Positions 15,485 to 23,661 of a stretch of 28,295 nucleotides of DNA are shown here, piece after piece. The notes beneath the pieces were generated by a model. That model made no database searches. It was given only the letters and a program-made list of their open reading frames with translations, and was not told the DNA's origin. Position 1 is the stretch's first letter. Every line of letters begins with the position of its first letter. The position numbers and the translations under genes were made by a program. Origin of the DNA: Syntrophopropionicum sp964397525 (GTDB lineage Bacteria > Bacillota > Desulfotomaculia > Desulfotomaculales > Pelotomaculaceae); NCBI GenBank assembly GCA_964397525.1, contig CAYNIY010000019.1, forward strand, positions 1 through 28,295, in the 5' to 3' direction.

Positions 15485-15685
15485 TTGGATTTGACCTGGC
15501 TTTTTCTTATATTATGCCCCTACACGCTGTTGTACTTTTACCTGTTTGATATTACCAGCTGGCCAAACGGGAAAGTGAATTTATTTTGGTTTACCGGACT
15601 AATATTGATTTACGCCGGCTGGCTGCTGGTGAATTATTATTACCCCAACCCGTCTCCTTTCCCGGCATTGTTTAAAAGCACCTGA
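15485..15685 (+). CDS. Small two-segment membrane protein, unrecognised
   Basis: Sixty-six codons from TTG, preceded by AGAGGTG six bases upstream. Two hydrophobic segments (about 4-21 and 32-50) suggest a membrane hairpin; the sequence is rich in Tyr, Trp and Phe and ends in a Pro-rich tail. I recognise no family. The start and the gene itself are supported only by the ribosome binding site and the membrane-like composition. It is divergent from the DUF151 gene with a gap of 73 bases. Confidence 0.5.
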   Translation: MDLTWLFLILCPYTLLYFYLFDITSWPNGKVNLFWFTGLILIYAGWLLVNYYYPNPSPFPALFKST

Positions 15686-15838
15686 GACAAAAGCAGGCCG
15701 GGTGACTGTTGATATTATATTATCACAAGACGAACAGGGCTGAAATGTTTAAACTATGATTAATTTGTTTAAATATTTTAATAAATTAAGGCAAGTGTTA
15801 GATCCAGGTAAAAAAGTTAATCTAAAAAGGGGGAGTTT

Positions 15839-16561
15839 ATTACGAAAAAGTGGTTAATCTATGGGGTTTTGTCAGTAATTATCTTGTCCGGTTTGATCCT
15901 GGCCGGCTGCGGCGGCAGCAAAAATACAACCAGCCAGCCCACACAAACGGCCAAGACAGAAACCATCTCGGACATTTTTGCCAAGAGTCAAAAAATCGAC
16001 GGTCTTGCCTACGAATACACTATAACTGCGAGTGACATGGTCCTGAACGGCAAGGTGTGGATGATGGGCAAGAAAATGAAAACCGAGAGCCTGATGGACG
16101 GGCAGAAAATAATTTCATATATTGACGGTGACACCAACTCAGCCATAATCTATTATCCGGATCGAAACGAGGCTACGAAAGTTTCTGCCGGGCAGGCGGA
16201 AGAACAAGATGTGGGATCGGAGACGCCTCTTGACTACACCAGCGGCATTGATCAGACCGCCGTCAAGGAACTGGAGACAGTAGTCTATGACGGGGTGAAG
16301 TGCAGGGTTGTGGAAGTCGCCGCTAAGGACAGCAAAACAGTGACGAAAATGTGGATTCGCGAGGATTACGGCATCCCGATGCGTATCGAGTCCACGGATC
16401 CGACCGGCCAGAAATTCTTAATGGAGTACAAGAACATGAAGGTCGGCTCGCTGTCGGCCGACGTTTTCCAGCTCCCGCAAGGGATCAAAATCACCGACAT
16501 GAGTGAGCTGATGAAGCAGATGCAGCAGCAGCTGCCGAACATAACGGGCGGTCAGCAGTAG
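15839..16561 (+). CDS. Lipoprotein with LolA/DUF4412-like domain, apparent ATT start
   Basis: Predicted lipid-anchored extracytoplasmic protein of 240 residues. The first standard start in frame is TTG at 15869, which would leave a signal sequence without its basic residues and without a binding site. Extending to ATT at 15839 gives MTKKWLIYGVLSVIILSGLI followed by the lipobox LAGC (cysteine about residue 25), a textbook lipoprotein signal, and places AAGGGGGAG just upstream. A stop (TAA 15818-15820) excludes any earlier start. The mature part has a beta-rich pattern (MVLNGKVWMMGKKMKTE, YIDGDTNSAIIYYPD, KMWIREDYGIPMRIES) resembling LolA/DUF4412 proteins; its role is unknown. A terminator follows. 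Confidence 0.8.
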   Translation: MTKKWLIYGVLSVIILSGLILAGCGGSKNTTSQPTQTAKTETISDIFAKSQKIDGLAYEYTITASDMVLNGKVWMMGKKMKTESLMDGQKIISYIDGDTNSAIIYYPDRNEATKVSAGQAEEQDVGSETPLDYTSGIDQTAVKELETVVYDGVKCRVVEVAAKDSKTVTKMWIREDYGIPMRIESTDPTGQKFLMEYKNMKVGSLSADVFQLPQGIKITDMSELMKQMQQQLPNITGGQQ

Positions 16562-16574
16562 CACAATTTGAGCT

Positions 16575-16606
16575 AAAACCGGTGAGCATTCACCGGTTTT
16601 ATTTTT
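16575..16606 (+). terminator. Terminator after the lipoprotein gene
   Basis: Perfect 11-bp stem aaaaccggtga (16575-16585) with tcaccggtttt (16590-16600), loop gcat, followed by attttt. It isolates the lipoprotein gene from recJ, which then needs its own promoter. Confidence 0.88.
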
Positions 16607-16614
16607 GCCCCGCG

Positions 16615-16643
16615 TTGCCAAACATGACGGTGTCGATTATAAT
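16615..16643 (+). promoter_or_regulatory. SigA-type promoter directly in front of recJ
   Basis: TTGCCA at 16615-16620 and a perfect TATAAT at 16638-16643 with a 17-base spacer, just after the terminator. The expected transcription start is about 16650, only some four bases before the recJ ATG. Confidence 0.7.
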
Positions 16644-16653
16644 TTTAATATCT

Positions 16654-19353
16654 ATGAAAACATTTCCTGAAAATTCACAAAAATTATGGCAGATAAAATC
16701 ACCGGCGCCTGCTCTCAGCAGCATCTTGGCCCGTAAGCTGGGGATTACACCGATCACAGCCCAGTTATTGATCAACCGGGGTATTCATACAATAGAGCAG
16801 GGACGGGTCTTTCTCGGCAGCGAACTGGCAGGACTGCATGATCCGCTGCTCTTTAAAGACATGGGCAGGGCAGTCGCGAGGATCTTAAAGGCGGTCGAAG
16901 CCAAAGAAAAGATCCTCATCTACGGCGATTATGACACCGACGGGATTACAGCGACAGCCCTGCTGGCCAGGATTCTCAGGCGTCTTGGCGCGGAAGCCGG
17001 CTGCTTTGTGCCAAACCGCCTGGCTGAAGGTTACGGCCTGCACATAGAAGTTTTAGAAAAAGCACAGATAGCGGGGACCAGCCTGGTAATTACCGTGGAC
17101 TGCGGCATCAGCAATCTGGCAGAGATACGCTGGGCCAGTGAAAACAATATGGACCTGATTGTCACAGACCATCACGAGCCGCCTGAGGAACTGCCCCCGG
17201 CTTATGCCCTGGTCAATCCCAAGTGCAGTGACAGCGGGTACCCGTTCAAAGAATTGGCGGGAGTCGGTGTTGCCCTGAAACTGGGACAGGCGCTGCTGGA
17301 TGCCGCTGGTCAGGGCAGCGAGGCCTGGCGGGATTATCTTGATCTTGTCTGCCTGGGTACCATCGCCGACATTGTCCCGATTACAGGTGAAAACAGGATT
17401 TTAGTTAAACACGGCCTGCTCGCCCTGGAGGAAACCAGGTGCCCGGGAATACAGGCATTAATTGAGGTCAGCGGGGTTAAAAACAACAGTATCAGCACAC
17501 GGGAGGTTGGTTTCGGGCTGGTTCCGAGGCTGAACGCCGCAGGCCGGACCGGCACCCCCGGGCTTGCCCTGGAACTCCTGCTGACACAAGATTACGATCA
17601 GGCACTGGATCTGGCCAAGCTGCTGAACAAGGCCAACCAGGAGAGGCAAAGGATCGAAGCTGCCGTGCTGGAAGAGGCCCTGGGCCTGCTGGACAGCGAT
17701 CCTGTCAAACAGGAAGCGGCAGTATTGGCCCTGGCTGCTGAGCACTGGCATCCCGGGGTAATCGGTATCGTTGCCTCCCGTTTAACCAGCCGTTTCTATA
17801 AGCCAGCCCTGCTGGTAGCCATCGAGGGCGATGAGGGCAGGGGGTCGGCCAGAAGTATTCCGGGATTCAATATCTATAAGGCCCTGGCCCATTGCCGGGA
17901 ACACCTGCTAGATTACGGCGGACATGCCTTAGCGGCGGGCTTTACAGTTAAAACTGCCAATGTAGAAAAATTTTTCGCAGCCTTAAAGGCCTATGCCCAG
18001 CGCATCATGGGCGGGGAAAGGCTGCAGCCCCTGCTGGAAATTGACGGGTTTGTTGAAATGGACCAGGTTTCTGAAAGACTGATCAGCGAAATTAACCTGC
18101 TCCAGCCTTTCGGGCACGCCAATCCAAGCCCCCTGCTCAGCTGCCGGGGCGCCCTGCTGCTGGAAAGCCGCGGGGTGGGAAAAAGCTCAGCCCATCTCAA
18201 ACTGCGCCTGCGCGGTGATAATAATGTACTTGACGGCATTGGCTTCAACCTCGGGGCTTACGCGGATATCCTCACCAAAGGAGAGGCCGTTGATCTCGCT
18301 TTTGTGCCCGACATGAATGAATACAACGGCAGGCGTTCCGTGCAGCTCGAAGTAAAAGACCTCGGCGCCCCGGCGCTGTTTACTTCCCGGGATGTGCCTG
18401 ATTATGACACAGACATTCTGGAGGAGTCGTGTTTTTCACCTGCCGGAGAACTGGCAGAGGATTGCGAAGATCTTTTTGTACCGGAATTTCTGTTTACAAC
18501 TCTGAAGGGACTGGGCGCCTGTGACAAGCCGCGGACACTGAAAAGTGACAGAAAAGCAGACGACACCCGATATCTGGACTGCCGCAATTCAGGCAGCCGC
18601 CTGCTCCGGCTGGCTGAAACAGCAGCTGCCGGAGAGCAGACGCTGGTAATCACGTCATGCAGCTACCAGAGCATCGAACTGGCCCACTACATTCAATTGG
18701 TTGACTCTACCCTGCGGGGAAAAGTGGCCTACTGCCACTATCACACCTTAACAGAAATGAAAAGCAAGTTAGCCTCGCTCTTCAATTCAGGGGATATCAA
18801 TATTATGTTTGCAACACCGGTTGCAGCAGCTTCCGCCGGCCTTCGCGCCGGGCAGGTGCTGCTTTACCACCTGCCCTATAGCCCGGAGGCAGCACTGCAT
18901 GCGGCTGAAAGCGTCAAGCCTGGAGGGGTGCTGCACCTGTTGTTTGGGGAGGATGATCTGCAGGATAACCTGGACGCGCTCGAAGGCATCGCGCCGGGCC
19001 GGGAATACCTGGCAGAATTGTACCAGCTGCTGCGCCGGGGGAGAAAAGAGGATGTGCTGTCGAATGTTAACATCCTGACCAGTGCGATGAAGGCGGCCGG
19101 CTATCCCCAGACCAGCGTCTACACGCTGCGGACCGCCCTTGCTGTATTTACAGAACTGGGTCTGCTGTCCTGCACAGGTGAAGGGGTGTTGATGAACATT
19201 CATCTTTCTCCGGCGCCATCTGAGAAGCTGGACCTTTTTCAGGCCCGGACATATGAGCGTCTCACCAGAATTAAAGAGGATTCAATCCGGGTGATGAGGA
19301 ATTTTATAAGTGCACCTGTACACAACCTGTTCAGGCCCGGCGCTTCACTTTAA
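16654..19353 (+). CDS. recJ: Single-stranded-DNA-specific exonuclease RecJ, long form
   Basis: 5'-3' exonuclease on single-stranded DNA in recombination and mismatch or base-excision repair. From the ATG at 16654 it has 899 residues, much longer than E. coli RecJ. DHH-family motifs appear in order: DYDTDG (92-97), VDCGIS (148-153), TDHH (171-174). The DHHA1 part includes GRGSARSIPGFNIYKAL and YGGHALAAGF, then comes an OB-like region. The C-terminal third resembles a degenerate helicase-like fold (ITSCSYQSIELAHYIQ, ATPVAAASAGL) plus a helical tail, as in other long Firmicutes RecJ proteins. No Shine-Dalgarno sequence is visible before 16654, and the promoter lies immediately upstream, which suggests leaderless initiation. 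A GTG at 16582 would start inside the terminator and is rejected. Confidence 0.92.
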   Translation: MKTFPENSQKLWQIKSPAPALSSILARKLGITPITAQLLINRGIHTIEQGRVFLGSELAGLHDPLLFKDMGRAVARILKAVEAKEKILIYGDYDTDGITATALLARILRRLGAEAGCFVPNRLAEGYGLHIEVLEKAQIAGTSLVITVDCGISNLAEIRWASENNMDLIVTDHHEPPEELPPAYALVNPKCSDSGYPFKELAGVGVALKLGQALLDAAGQGSEAWRDYLDLVCLGTIADIVPITGENRILVKHGLLALEETRCPGIQALIEVSGVKNNSISTREVGFGLVPRLNAAGRTGTPGLALELLLTQDYDQALDLAKLLNKANQERQRIEAAVLEEALGLLDSDPVKQEAAVLALAAEHWHPGVIGIVASRLTSRFYKPALLVAIEGDEGRGSARSIPGFNIYKALAHCREHLLDYGGHALAAGFTVKTANVEKFFAALKAYAQRIMGGERLQPLLEIDGFVEMDQVSERLISEINLLQPFGHANPSPLLSCRGALLLESRGVGKSSAHLKLRLRGDNNVLDGIGFNLGAYADILTKGEAVDLAFVPDMNEYNGRRSVQLEVKDLGAPALFTSRDVPDYDTDILEESCFSPAGELAEDCEDLFVPEFLFTTLKGLGACDKPRTLKSDRKADDTRYLDCRNSGSRLLRLAETAAAGEQTLVITSCSYQSIELAHYIQLVDSTLRGKVAYCHYHTLTEMKSKLASLFNSGDINIMFATPVAAASAGLRAGQVLLYHLPYSPEAALHAAESVKPGGVLHLLFGEDDLQDNLDALEGIAPGREYLAELYQLLRRGRKEDVLSNVNILTSAMKAAGYPQTSVYTLRTALAVFTELGLLSCTGEGVLMNIHLSPAPSEKLDLFQARTYERLTRIKEDSIRVMRNFISAPVHNLFRPGASL

Positions 19354-19367
19354 AGGAGGTAATAACA

Positions 19368-19883
19368 TTGGACCTGAAGAGCATCATCAGAGAGATCCAG
19401 GATTTTCCGAGAGAAGGCATAAACTATAAGGATGTATCCACCTTGCTGCTTAACGGGCCTGCTTACAGGCAGGCGATCCAGGAGCTGGCTGCCCAGTGCA
19501 TGCACAAGCATGCGGACCTTATCGTGTGCCCCAAAGCCCGGGGGCTGATGATCGGCGCCCCACTGGCGTACATCCTGGGCACCGGGCTGCTGACACTCAG
19601 CATGCCCAGCCAGCCGGAAGATATTTTTAGCTGGCACCATGACCCGGAGTTTGGCGACAGGCCCGCTCAAATGGATCGTGATATTATTAAACCGGAGATG
19701 AAAGTCCTGGTGGTGGACGAACTGATGGCCACAGGGGGAACAGTGTCCAAGACCGTCAGAATGATTGAGGAGCTCGGCGCAGAAGTGGTGGGAACGGTGT
19801 TCCTGATCGAGCTTACCGGCCTGGGCGGCCGGGTGAAAATTCAGGATTATGATACAATATCACTGGTGCAATATAATTATTAA
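19368..19883 (+). CDS. apt: Adenine phosphoribosyltransferase
   Basis: Converts adenine and PRPP to AMP in purine salvage. The protein has 171 residues, full length. The family start DLKSIIREIQDFPREGINYKD is followed by CPKARGLMIGAPLAYILG and the PRPP-binding loop VLVVDELMATGGTVSKTV. The family usually has EARGF and DDLLATGGT in these two places; here they read KARGL and DELMATGGT, conservative but unusual substitutions. The TTG start has AAAGGAGG eight bases upstream and lies 14 bases after recJ. rel follows after five bases. Confidence 0.9.
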   Translation: MDLKSIIREIQDFPREGINYKDVSTLLLNGPAYRQAIQELAAQCMHKHADLIVCPKARGLMIGAPLAYILGTGLLTLSMPSQPEDIFSWHHDPEFGDRPAQMDRDIIKPEMKVLVVDELMATGGTVSKTVRMIEELGAEVVGTVFLIELTGLGGRVKIQDYDTISLVQYNY

Positions 19884-19888
19884 GGAAA

Positions 19889-22195
19889 ATGATTGATATG
19901 GAAAATCCAGTCCAGGCTGCTACAGCACTGCCTTCAGAGCTGGAGCCCCTTAAACCGGGAAGCCGGGATAAACTCCTGGCAGAGCGGGAATATCCGGCAG
20001 CCACTTTGGAGGAAGTTTTACAACTAATTAAGGTTTACAATTCTAAGGCGGATGCCGCCGTGATTAAGGACGCCTATGAATATGCCGAATTGGCGCACCG
20101 GGAACAAAAACGTTTCTCCGGAGAGCCTTACATTATCCACCCGCTGGAAGTGGCAAAAATTCTGGCTGAGCTGGAACTGGACCAGGAATCCATTGTGGCC
20201 GGGTTGCTGCATGATGTGGTTGAGGACACGGGAATAACACTGGAAAATATCAAAGAGCGGTTTGGTGACGAAGTTGCCCTGCTGGTTGATGGAGCAACCA
20301 AACTGGGCAAACTGGAGTACATCTCCAAAGAGGAACAGCAGGTGGAAAACCTGCGCAAGATGTTCCTGGCAATGGCCAAAGACATCAGAGTGATCCTGAT
20401 CAAACTGGCCGACCGCCTGCACAACCTGAGGACGCTCAAGTATCATCATGCGCCCAAGCAGCTGGAAATTGCGAACGAAACGCTCGAGGTGTTCGCGCCG
20501 CTGGCGCACCGCCTCGGGATTTACCGGATAAAGTGGGAACTGGAAGACCTTGCCTTCCGCTTCAAGGACCCGGACAAATATTTTGAACTGGTTGATAAGA
20601 TTGCCAAAACGCGCAGCAAGCGCGAGGAGTATATCAGTGCCGTGATCACTATCCTGGCGGAAAAGCTCGCGGCAATGGGGATCGAGGCCGACATCCAGGG
20701 CCGCCCGAAACACCTTTACGGTATTTGGGAAAAAATGCAGGAACAGCAGAAGGATGTCAACGAGATTTACGATGTCACGGCAGTGCGTGTCCTGGTGGAT
20801 TCAGTGCGGGATTGTTACGCCGCCCTGGGTATTGTGCACACCTTGTGGACACCGATACCGGGACGTTTTAAGGATTTCGTCGCCATGCCCAAGTCCAACA
20901 TGTACCAGTCCATTCACACGTCTGTGATCGGCCCTCAGGGTGAACCATTTGAGATCCAGATCCGGACCAGGGAAATGCACCGTACTGCCGAGTATGGTAT
21001 CGCCGCCCACTGGCGGTACAAGGAAGGCGGCAAAGGCGACAGCGAGTTTGACAAGAAACTGGCCTGGCTGCGCCAGCTGCTGGAGTGGCAGCACGATCTC
21101 AAGGACGCCCGGGAGTTTATGGAAAGCCTCAAGATAGATCTCTTTGCCGATTCCGTCTTTGTGTTTTCACCTAAGGGTGACGTAGTAGAGCTGCCGGCAG
21201 GCTCGGTACCCTTAGACTTTGCCTACCGCATCCACACAGACGTCGGGCACCGCTATACCGGGGCTAAAATTAGCGGCAGGATTGTTACATTGGAATATAA
21301 ACTAAAAAACGGCGACATCCTGGAAATCATGACCTCTAAAAACAGCAGGCCGAAGCGGGACTGGCTGAATATAGTTAAAACCTCCCATGCCAAAACAAAG
21401 ATCAGGCAGTGGTTTAAGAAAGAGCAGCGTGAAGAAAATATCATCAAGGGCAAGGAATATCTCGACCGTGAGATTAAAAAGCAGGGCATTGAGGCAGAAC
21501 TGGTAAAAGGCGACAAGCTGCTGGAGATAGCGAGAAAGCTGAATATCTCAGGCCTGGAAGAACTATACGCGGCGATCGGCGACGGTCAGGTAACGGCCGG
21601 CAATGTCCTGGGCAAGATCAAGCAGGAAGAGGCCAAAACAGAGAAAAAGGGTACCCTCGCCGAGGAAGCGCAGGCGCTGAAAACCGAGGCCAGGCCATCT
21701 GCGGCGTGGGGCAAGCCTACCCAGGGCATCCGGGTGAAGGGGATCGACAACCTCCTGATCAGACTGTCGCACTGCTGCAACCCGGTGCCGGGGGACCCTA
21801 TTGCCGGGTATGTGACCCGCGGCAGGGGAGTGTCAATCCACCGGACAGACTGCCGGAACGTTATTGCCTACCAGAAGTTTGAAGGTGAGCGCATGGTCGA
21901 GGTGGCCTGGGACAAGGAGTTCATTGAACCATTCCAGGTCAAACTGGAAGCCAACGGCCTGGACCGCGCCGGTTTATTAAGCGATGTGCTGTCTATCCTC
22001 TTGGAAATGAAAATCAGCGCCAACTGGGTTACGGCCAGGGGCAGGAAAGATGGCGGGGCAGTGATCGAAATGGTGCTGGAAATGAAAGGCCTGGAGCAGC
22101 TGGAGCATATAATGAACAAAATCAAGCGGGTCAAGGATGTCTATGATGTCAGGCGGGTCAGCTTCGGCGCGCAGACGGCAGGCCCGATCAACTAA
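19889..22195 (+). CDS. rel: Bifunctional (p)ppGpp synthetase/hydrolase Rel
   Basis: Makes and degrades the stringent-response alarmone (p)ppGpp. The protein has 768 residues with the full Rel domain order. The HD hydrolase domain contains HREQKRFSGEPYIIHPLEVA, GLLHDVVEDT and ADRLHNLRTLKY. The synthetase domain contains KHLYGIWEKM, YDVTAVRVLV and SIHTSVIGP. A TGS domain (VFVFSPKGDVVELPAGSVPLDFAY), a conserved-cysteine region (LSHCCNPVPGDPIAGYVTRGRGVSIH) and a C-terminal ACT domain follow. Intact HD residues and RFKD in the synthetase, the RXKD signature of bifunctional enzymes rather than the EXDD of RelA, support both activities. The ATG at 19889 has AAGGA very close; ATG 19898 is an alternative start. 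Confidence 0.95.
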   Translation: MIDMENPVQAATALPSELEPLKPGSRDKLLAEREYPAATLEEVLQLIKVYNSKADAAVIKDAYEYAELAHREQKRFSGEPYIIHPLEVAKILAELELDQESIVAGLLHDVVEDTGITLENIKERFGDEVALLVDGATKLGKLEYISKEEQQVENLRKMFLAMAKDIRVILIKLADRLHNLRTLKYHHAPKQLEIANETLEVFAPLAHRLGIYRIKWELEDLAFRFKDPDKYFELVDKIAKTRSKREEYISAVITILAEKLAAMGIEADIQGRPKHLYGIWEKMQEQQKDVNEIYDVTAVRVLVDSVRDCYAALGIVHTLWTPIPGRFKDFVAMPKSNMYQSIHTSVIGPQGEPFEIQIRTREMHRTAEYGIAAHWRYKEGGKGDSEFDKKLAWLRQLLEWQHDLKDAREFMESLKIDLFADSVFVFSPKGDVVELPAGSVPLDFAYRIHTDVGHRYTGAKISGRIVTLEYKLKNGDILEIMTSKNSRPKRDWLNIVKTSHAKTKIRQWFKKEQREENIIKGKEYLDREIKKQGIEAELVKGDKLLEIARKLNISGLEELYAAIGDGQVTAGNVLGKIKQEEAKTEKKGTLAEEAQALKTEARPSAAWGKPTQGIRVKGIDNLLIRLSHCCNPVPGDPIAGYVTRGRGVSIHRTDCRNVIAYQKFEGERMVEVAWDKEFIEPFQVKLEANGLDRAGLLSDVLSILLEMKISANWVTARGRKDGGAVIEMVLEMKGLEQLEHIMNKIKRVKDVYDVRRVSFGAQTAGPIN

Positions 22196-22212
22196 ACGGG
22201 GGTGGAAAATAT

Positions 22213-22662
22213 TTGCGGGCGGTAGTGCAGAGAGTCACCCGCGGCGCAGTCAGGGTGGAAGCCAGGTTGATCGGTGAAATTGGCGCCGGGCTTGTGGTAC
22301 TGCTTGGTGTGGGCTGCAGCGACAGCGAGCAGGACGCGCGCTACCTGGCAGAAAAAATAGCTCACCTGCGCCTGTTTGAAGATCAAGAAGGGAAAATGAA
22401 CCTATCAGTAATTGAAACCGGGGGGTCAATCCTGGCAGTGTCCCAGTTCACACTCTACGGCGACTGCCGCAAGGGAAGGCGGCCGGGTTTTTCTGAAGCT
22501 GCACCGCCGGACGAGGCACGCGAGTTGTACCATGTATTCATTGACGAGCTGGTAAAATTGGGTTTAAAGGTGGCCACCGGGTGTTTTCGCGAGCACATGA
22601 CAGTTGAGATCATTAATGACGGACCGGTCACCCTGCTGCTTGACAGCAAGAAAAATTTTTAG
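22213..22662 (+). CDS. dtd: D-aminoacyl-tRNA deacylase
   Basis: Hydrolyses D-amino acids wrongly attached to tRNA. The protein has 149 residues, the usual length. Signatures are the start MRAVVQRVTRGAVRV, GLVVLLGV, SQFTLYGDCRKGRRPGF and the C-terminal NDGPVTLLLDS, whose GP and SQ elements form the chiral-proofreading site across the dimer. The TTG start at 22213 has GGGGGTGG upstream. It follows rel by 17 bases; rel-dtd is a common pair in Firmicutes. Confidence 0.94.
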   Translation: MRAVVQRVTRGAVRVEARLIGEIGAGLVVLLGVGCSDSEQDARYLAEKIAHLRLFEDQEGKMNLSVIETGGSILAVSQFTLYGDCRKGRRPGFSEAAPPDEARELYHVFIDELVKLGLKVATGCFREHMTVEIINDGPVTLLLDSKKNF

Positions 22663-22685
22663 TAAACGGAGGTATCTGCAAACAA

Positions 22686-23309
22686 GTGATATTTCGAGGA
22701 CTCTCAGTAGGCATGATGGATTCAAATTGTTATATTCTCGGTTGTGAGGAAACCAAAGAGGGCATTGTGGTAGATCCTGGTGCCGAAGGGCAAAGGATCC
22801 TGAAAAAGGTTGAAGAGCTGGGGCTGAAGATAAACAAAATTGTCCTTACCCACGGCCATATCGACCATATCGGCGCCCTGGCGGAAGTGCGGGAGGCAAC
22901 CGGCGCGAAAGTGCTGATCCATGCCGATGATGCGGCACAGCTGACTGATTCCAGCCAGAACCTGTCGGCTTTCGTCGGCCAGAAGCTGTCAGTGAAAGCA
23001 GCCGACCAGCTGCTGGCAGACAATGATAAAATTGAATGCGGCAAAATAACCCTGGAAGTGATCCATACTCCTGGCCATACCAGGGGCGGTATCAGCTTAA
23101 GATGCGAGCCGGATATCCTGATCACCGGAGATACCCTTTTCGCCGGTTCGGTGGGACGCTCTGATTTTCCTGGCGGCAGTCACAATGTACTGATCTCATC
23201 CATTAAAAACAAGCTGTTGAAATACCCGCCCGAGACCAAAGTCTATCCGGGTCACGGTCCCAGCTCCACCATCGAAGATGAGATGACCGGAAACCCGTTC
23301 CTCACTTAA
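22686..23309 (+). CDS. Metallo-beta-lactamase-fold hydrolase (glyoxalase II-like)
   Basis: Protein of 207 residues with the complete dinuclear metal site: THGHIDH near residue 56, HTPGHTRG near 128, GDTLFAGSVGRSDFPGG near 149 and YPGHGP near 191. It is the short YcbL/GloB-like type without the C-terminal glutathione-binding domain of classic glyoxalase II. The substrate is therefore unknown, a thioester being likely. The GTG start at 22686 is preceded by GGAGGT at about 16 bases, a long spacing. It ends the apt-rel-dtd run and is followed by two terminator-like hairpins. Confidence 0.88.
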   Translation: MIFRGLSVGMMDSNCYILGCEETKEGIVVDPGAEGQRILKKVEELGLKINKIVLTHGHIDHIGALAEVREATGAKVLIHADDAAQLTDSSQNLSAFVGQKLSVKAADQLLADNDKIECGKITLEVIHTPGHTRGGISLRCEPDILITGDTLFAGSVGRSDFPGGSHNVLISSIKNKLLKYPPETKVYPGHGPSSTIEDEMTGNPFLT

Positions 23310-23326
23310 ACAGCAAAACACCCGCC

Positions 23327-23366
23327 AAAACGTGACAAAGAGACGGTTCTCTTGTCACGTTTTTTG
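23327..23366 (+). terminator. Long hairpin with T run after the hydrolase gene
   Basis: The arms aaaacgtgacaa (23327-23338) and ttgtcacgtttt (23352-23363) pair perfectly and the stem continues with gaga/tctc past one bulged base. A T run follows. It looks like a strong terminator. Confidence 0.8.
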
Positions 23367-23367
23367 T

Positions 23368-23401
23368 GAAGCAAGGGGACGTTCTTTTTGCTTCCTTTTT
23401 T
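23368..23401 (+). terminator. Second hairpin with T run, directly after the first
   Basis: Arms gaagcaa (23368-23374) and ttgcttc (23388-23394) are followed by C and a long T run. It starts two bases after the T run of the preceding hairpin, so the two form a tandem. Its loop contains ggggacgttc, similar in flavour to the GGGGAC repeats downstream. Confidence 0.65.
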
Positions 23402-23470
23402 ATTGTACTTCTGCTTTACGCTAGAGAATGGTCCTTTTTGACACAAACTTTTATCGTCAAATGAGATCAT

Positions 23471-23531
23471 ACAGTGGAATGGGGACACATCTCGATATTG
23501 GGCATTCCTCTTATGTCGGAGATATGTCCCC
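23471..23531 (+). repeat. Hairpin repeat family A, variant copy 3
   Basis: Begins with acagtggaatggggacaca, shared with copy 2, and ends with atgtcccc. The outer arms ggggacacatctc (23481-23493) and gagatatgtcccc (23519-23531) pair with one mismatch around a longer, unrelated loop than in copies 1 and 2. It is therefore the same element type with a different centre. Confidence 0.7.
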
Positions 23532-23560
23532 GATCGGAATGGTGATACATATTGCGAGGT

Positions 23561-23625
23561 GCTGTTGTCGTTTAGTGTGAACAGACAGTGGAATGGGGAC
23601 ACACCTCCTTCGGAGGAATGTCCCC
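23561..23625 (+). repeat. Hairpin repeat family A, copy 2
   Basis: This 65-base plus-strand element matches the reverse complement of 14151-14215 except for ten central bases and one further change. The end folds as a hairpin of ggggaca with tgtcccc and cctcc with ggagg. Together with copy 3 and the two hairpins upstream it fills the 350-base spacer between the hydrolase gene and DUF896. Confidence 0.8.
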
Positions 23626-23661
23626 GATTTAAGCGGGGTGGTGCTTTATTTCAAGAGGGGG

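Noticed and set aside
15686..15838. Promoter for the lipoprotein gene
   Set aside because: The spacer is AT-rich with several TATAAT-like and TTGATA-like hexamers but none with proper spacing, so I could not choose one.
16582..16653. Upstream GTG start for recJ
   Set aside because: It lies within the 3' arm region of the lipoprotein terminator and upstream of the recJ promoter, and adds 24 residues not expected in RecJ.
23327..23631. CRISPR array considered for the repeat cluster
   Set aside because: The units are palindromic elements of unequal length without regular spacers, and no cas genes are nearby.
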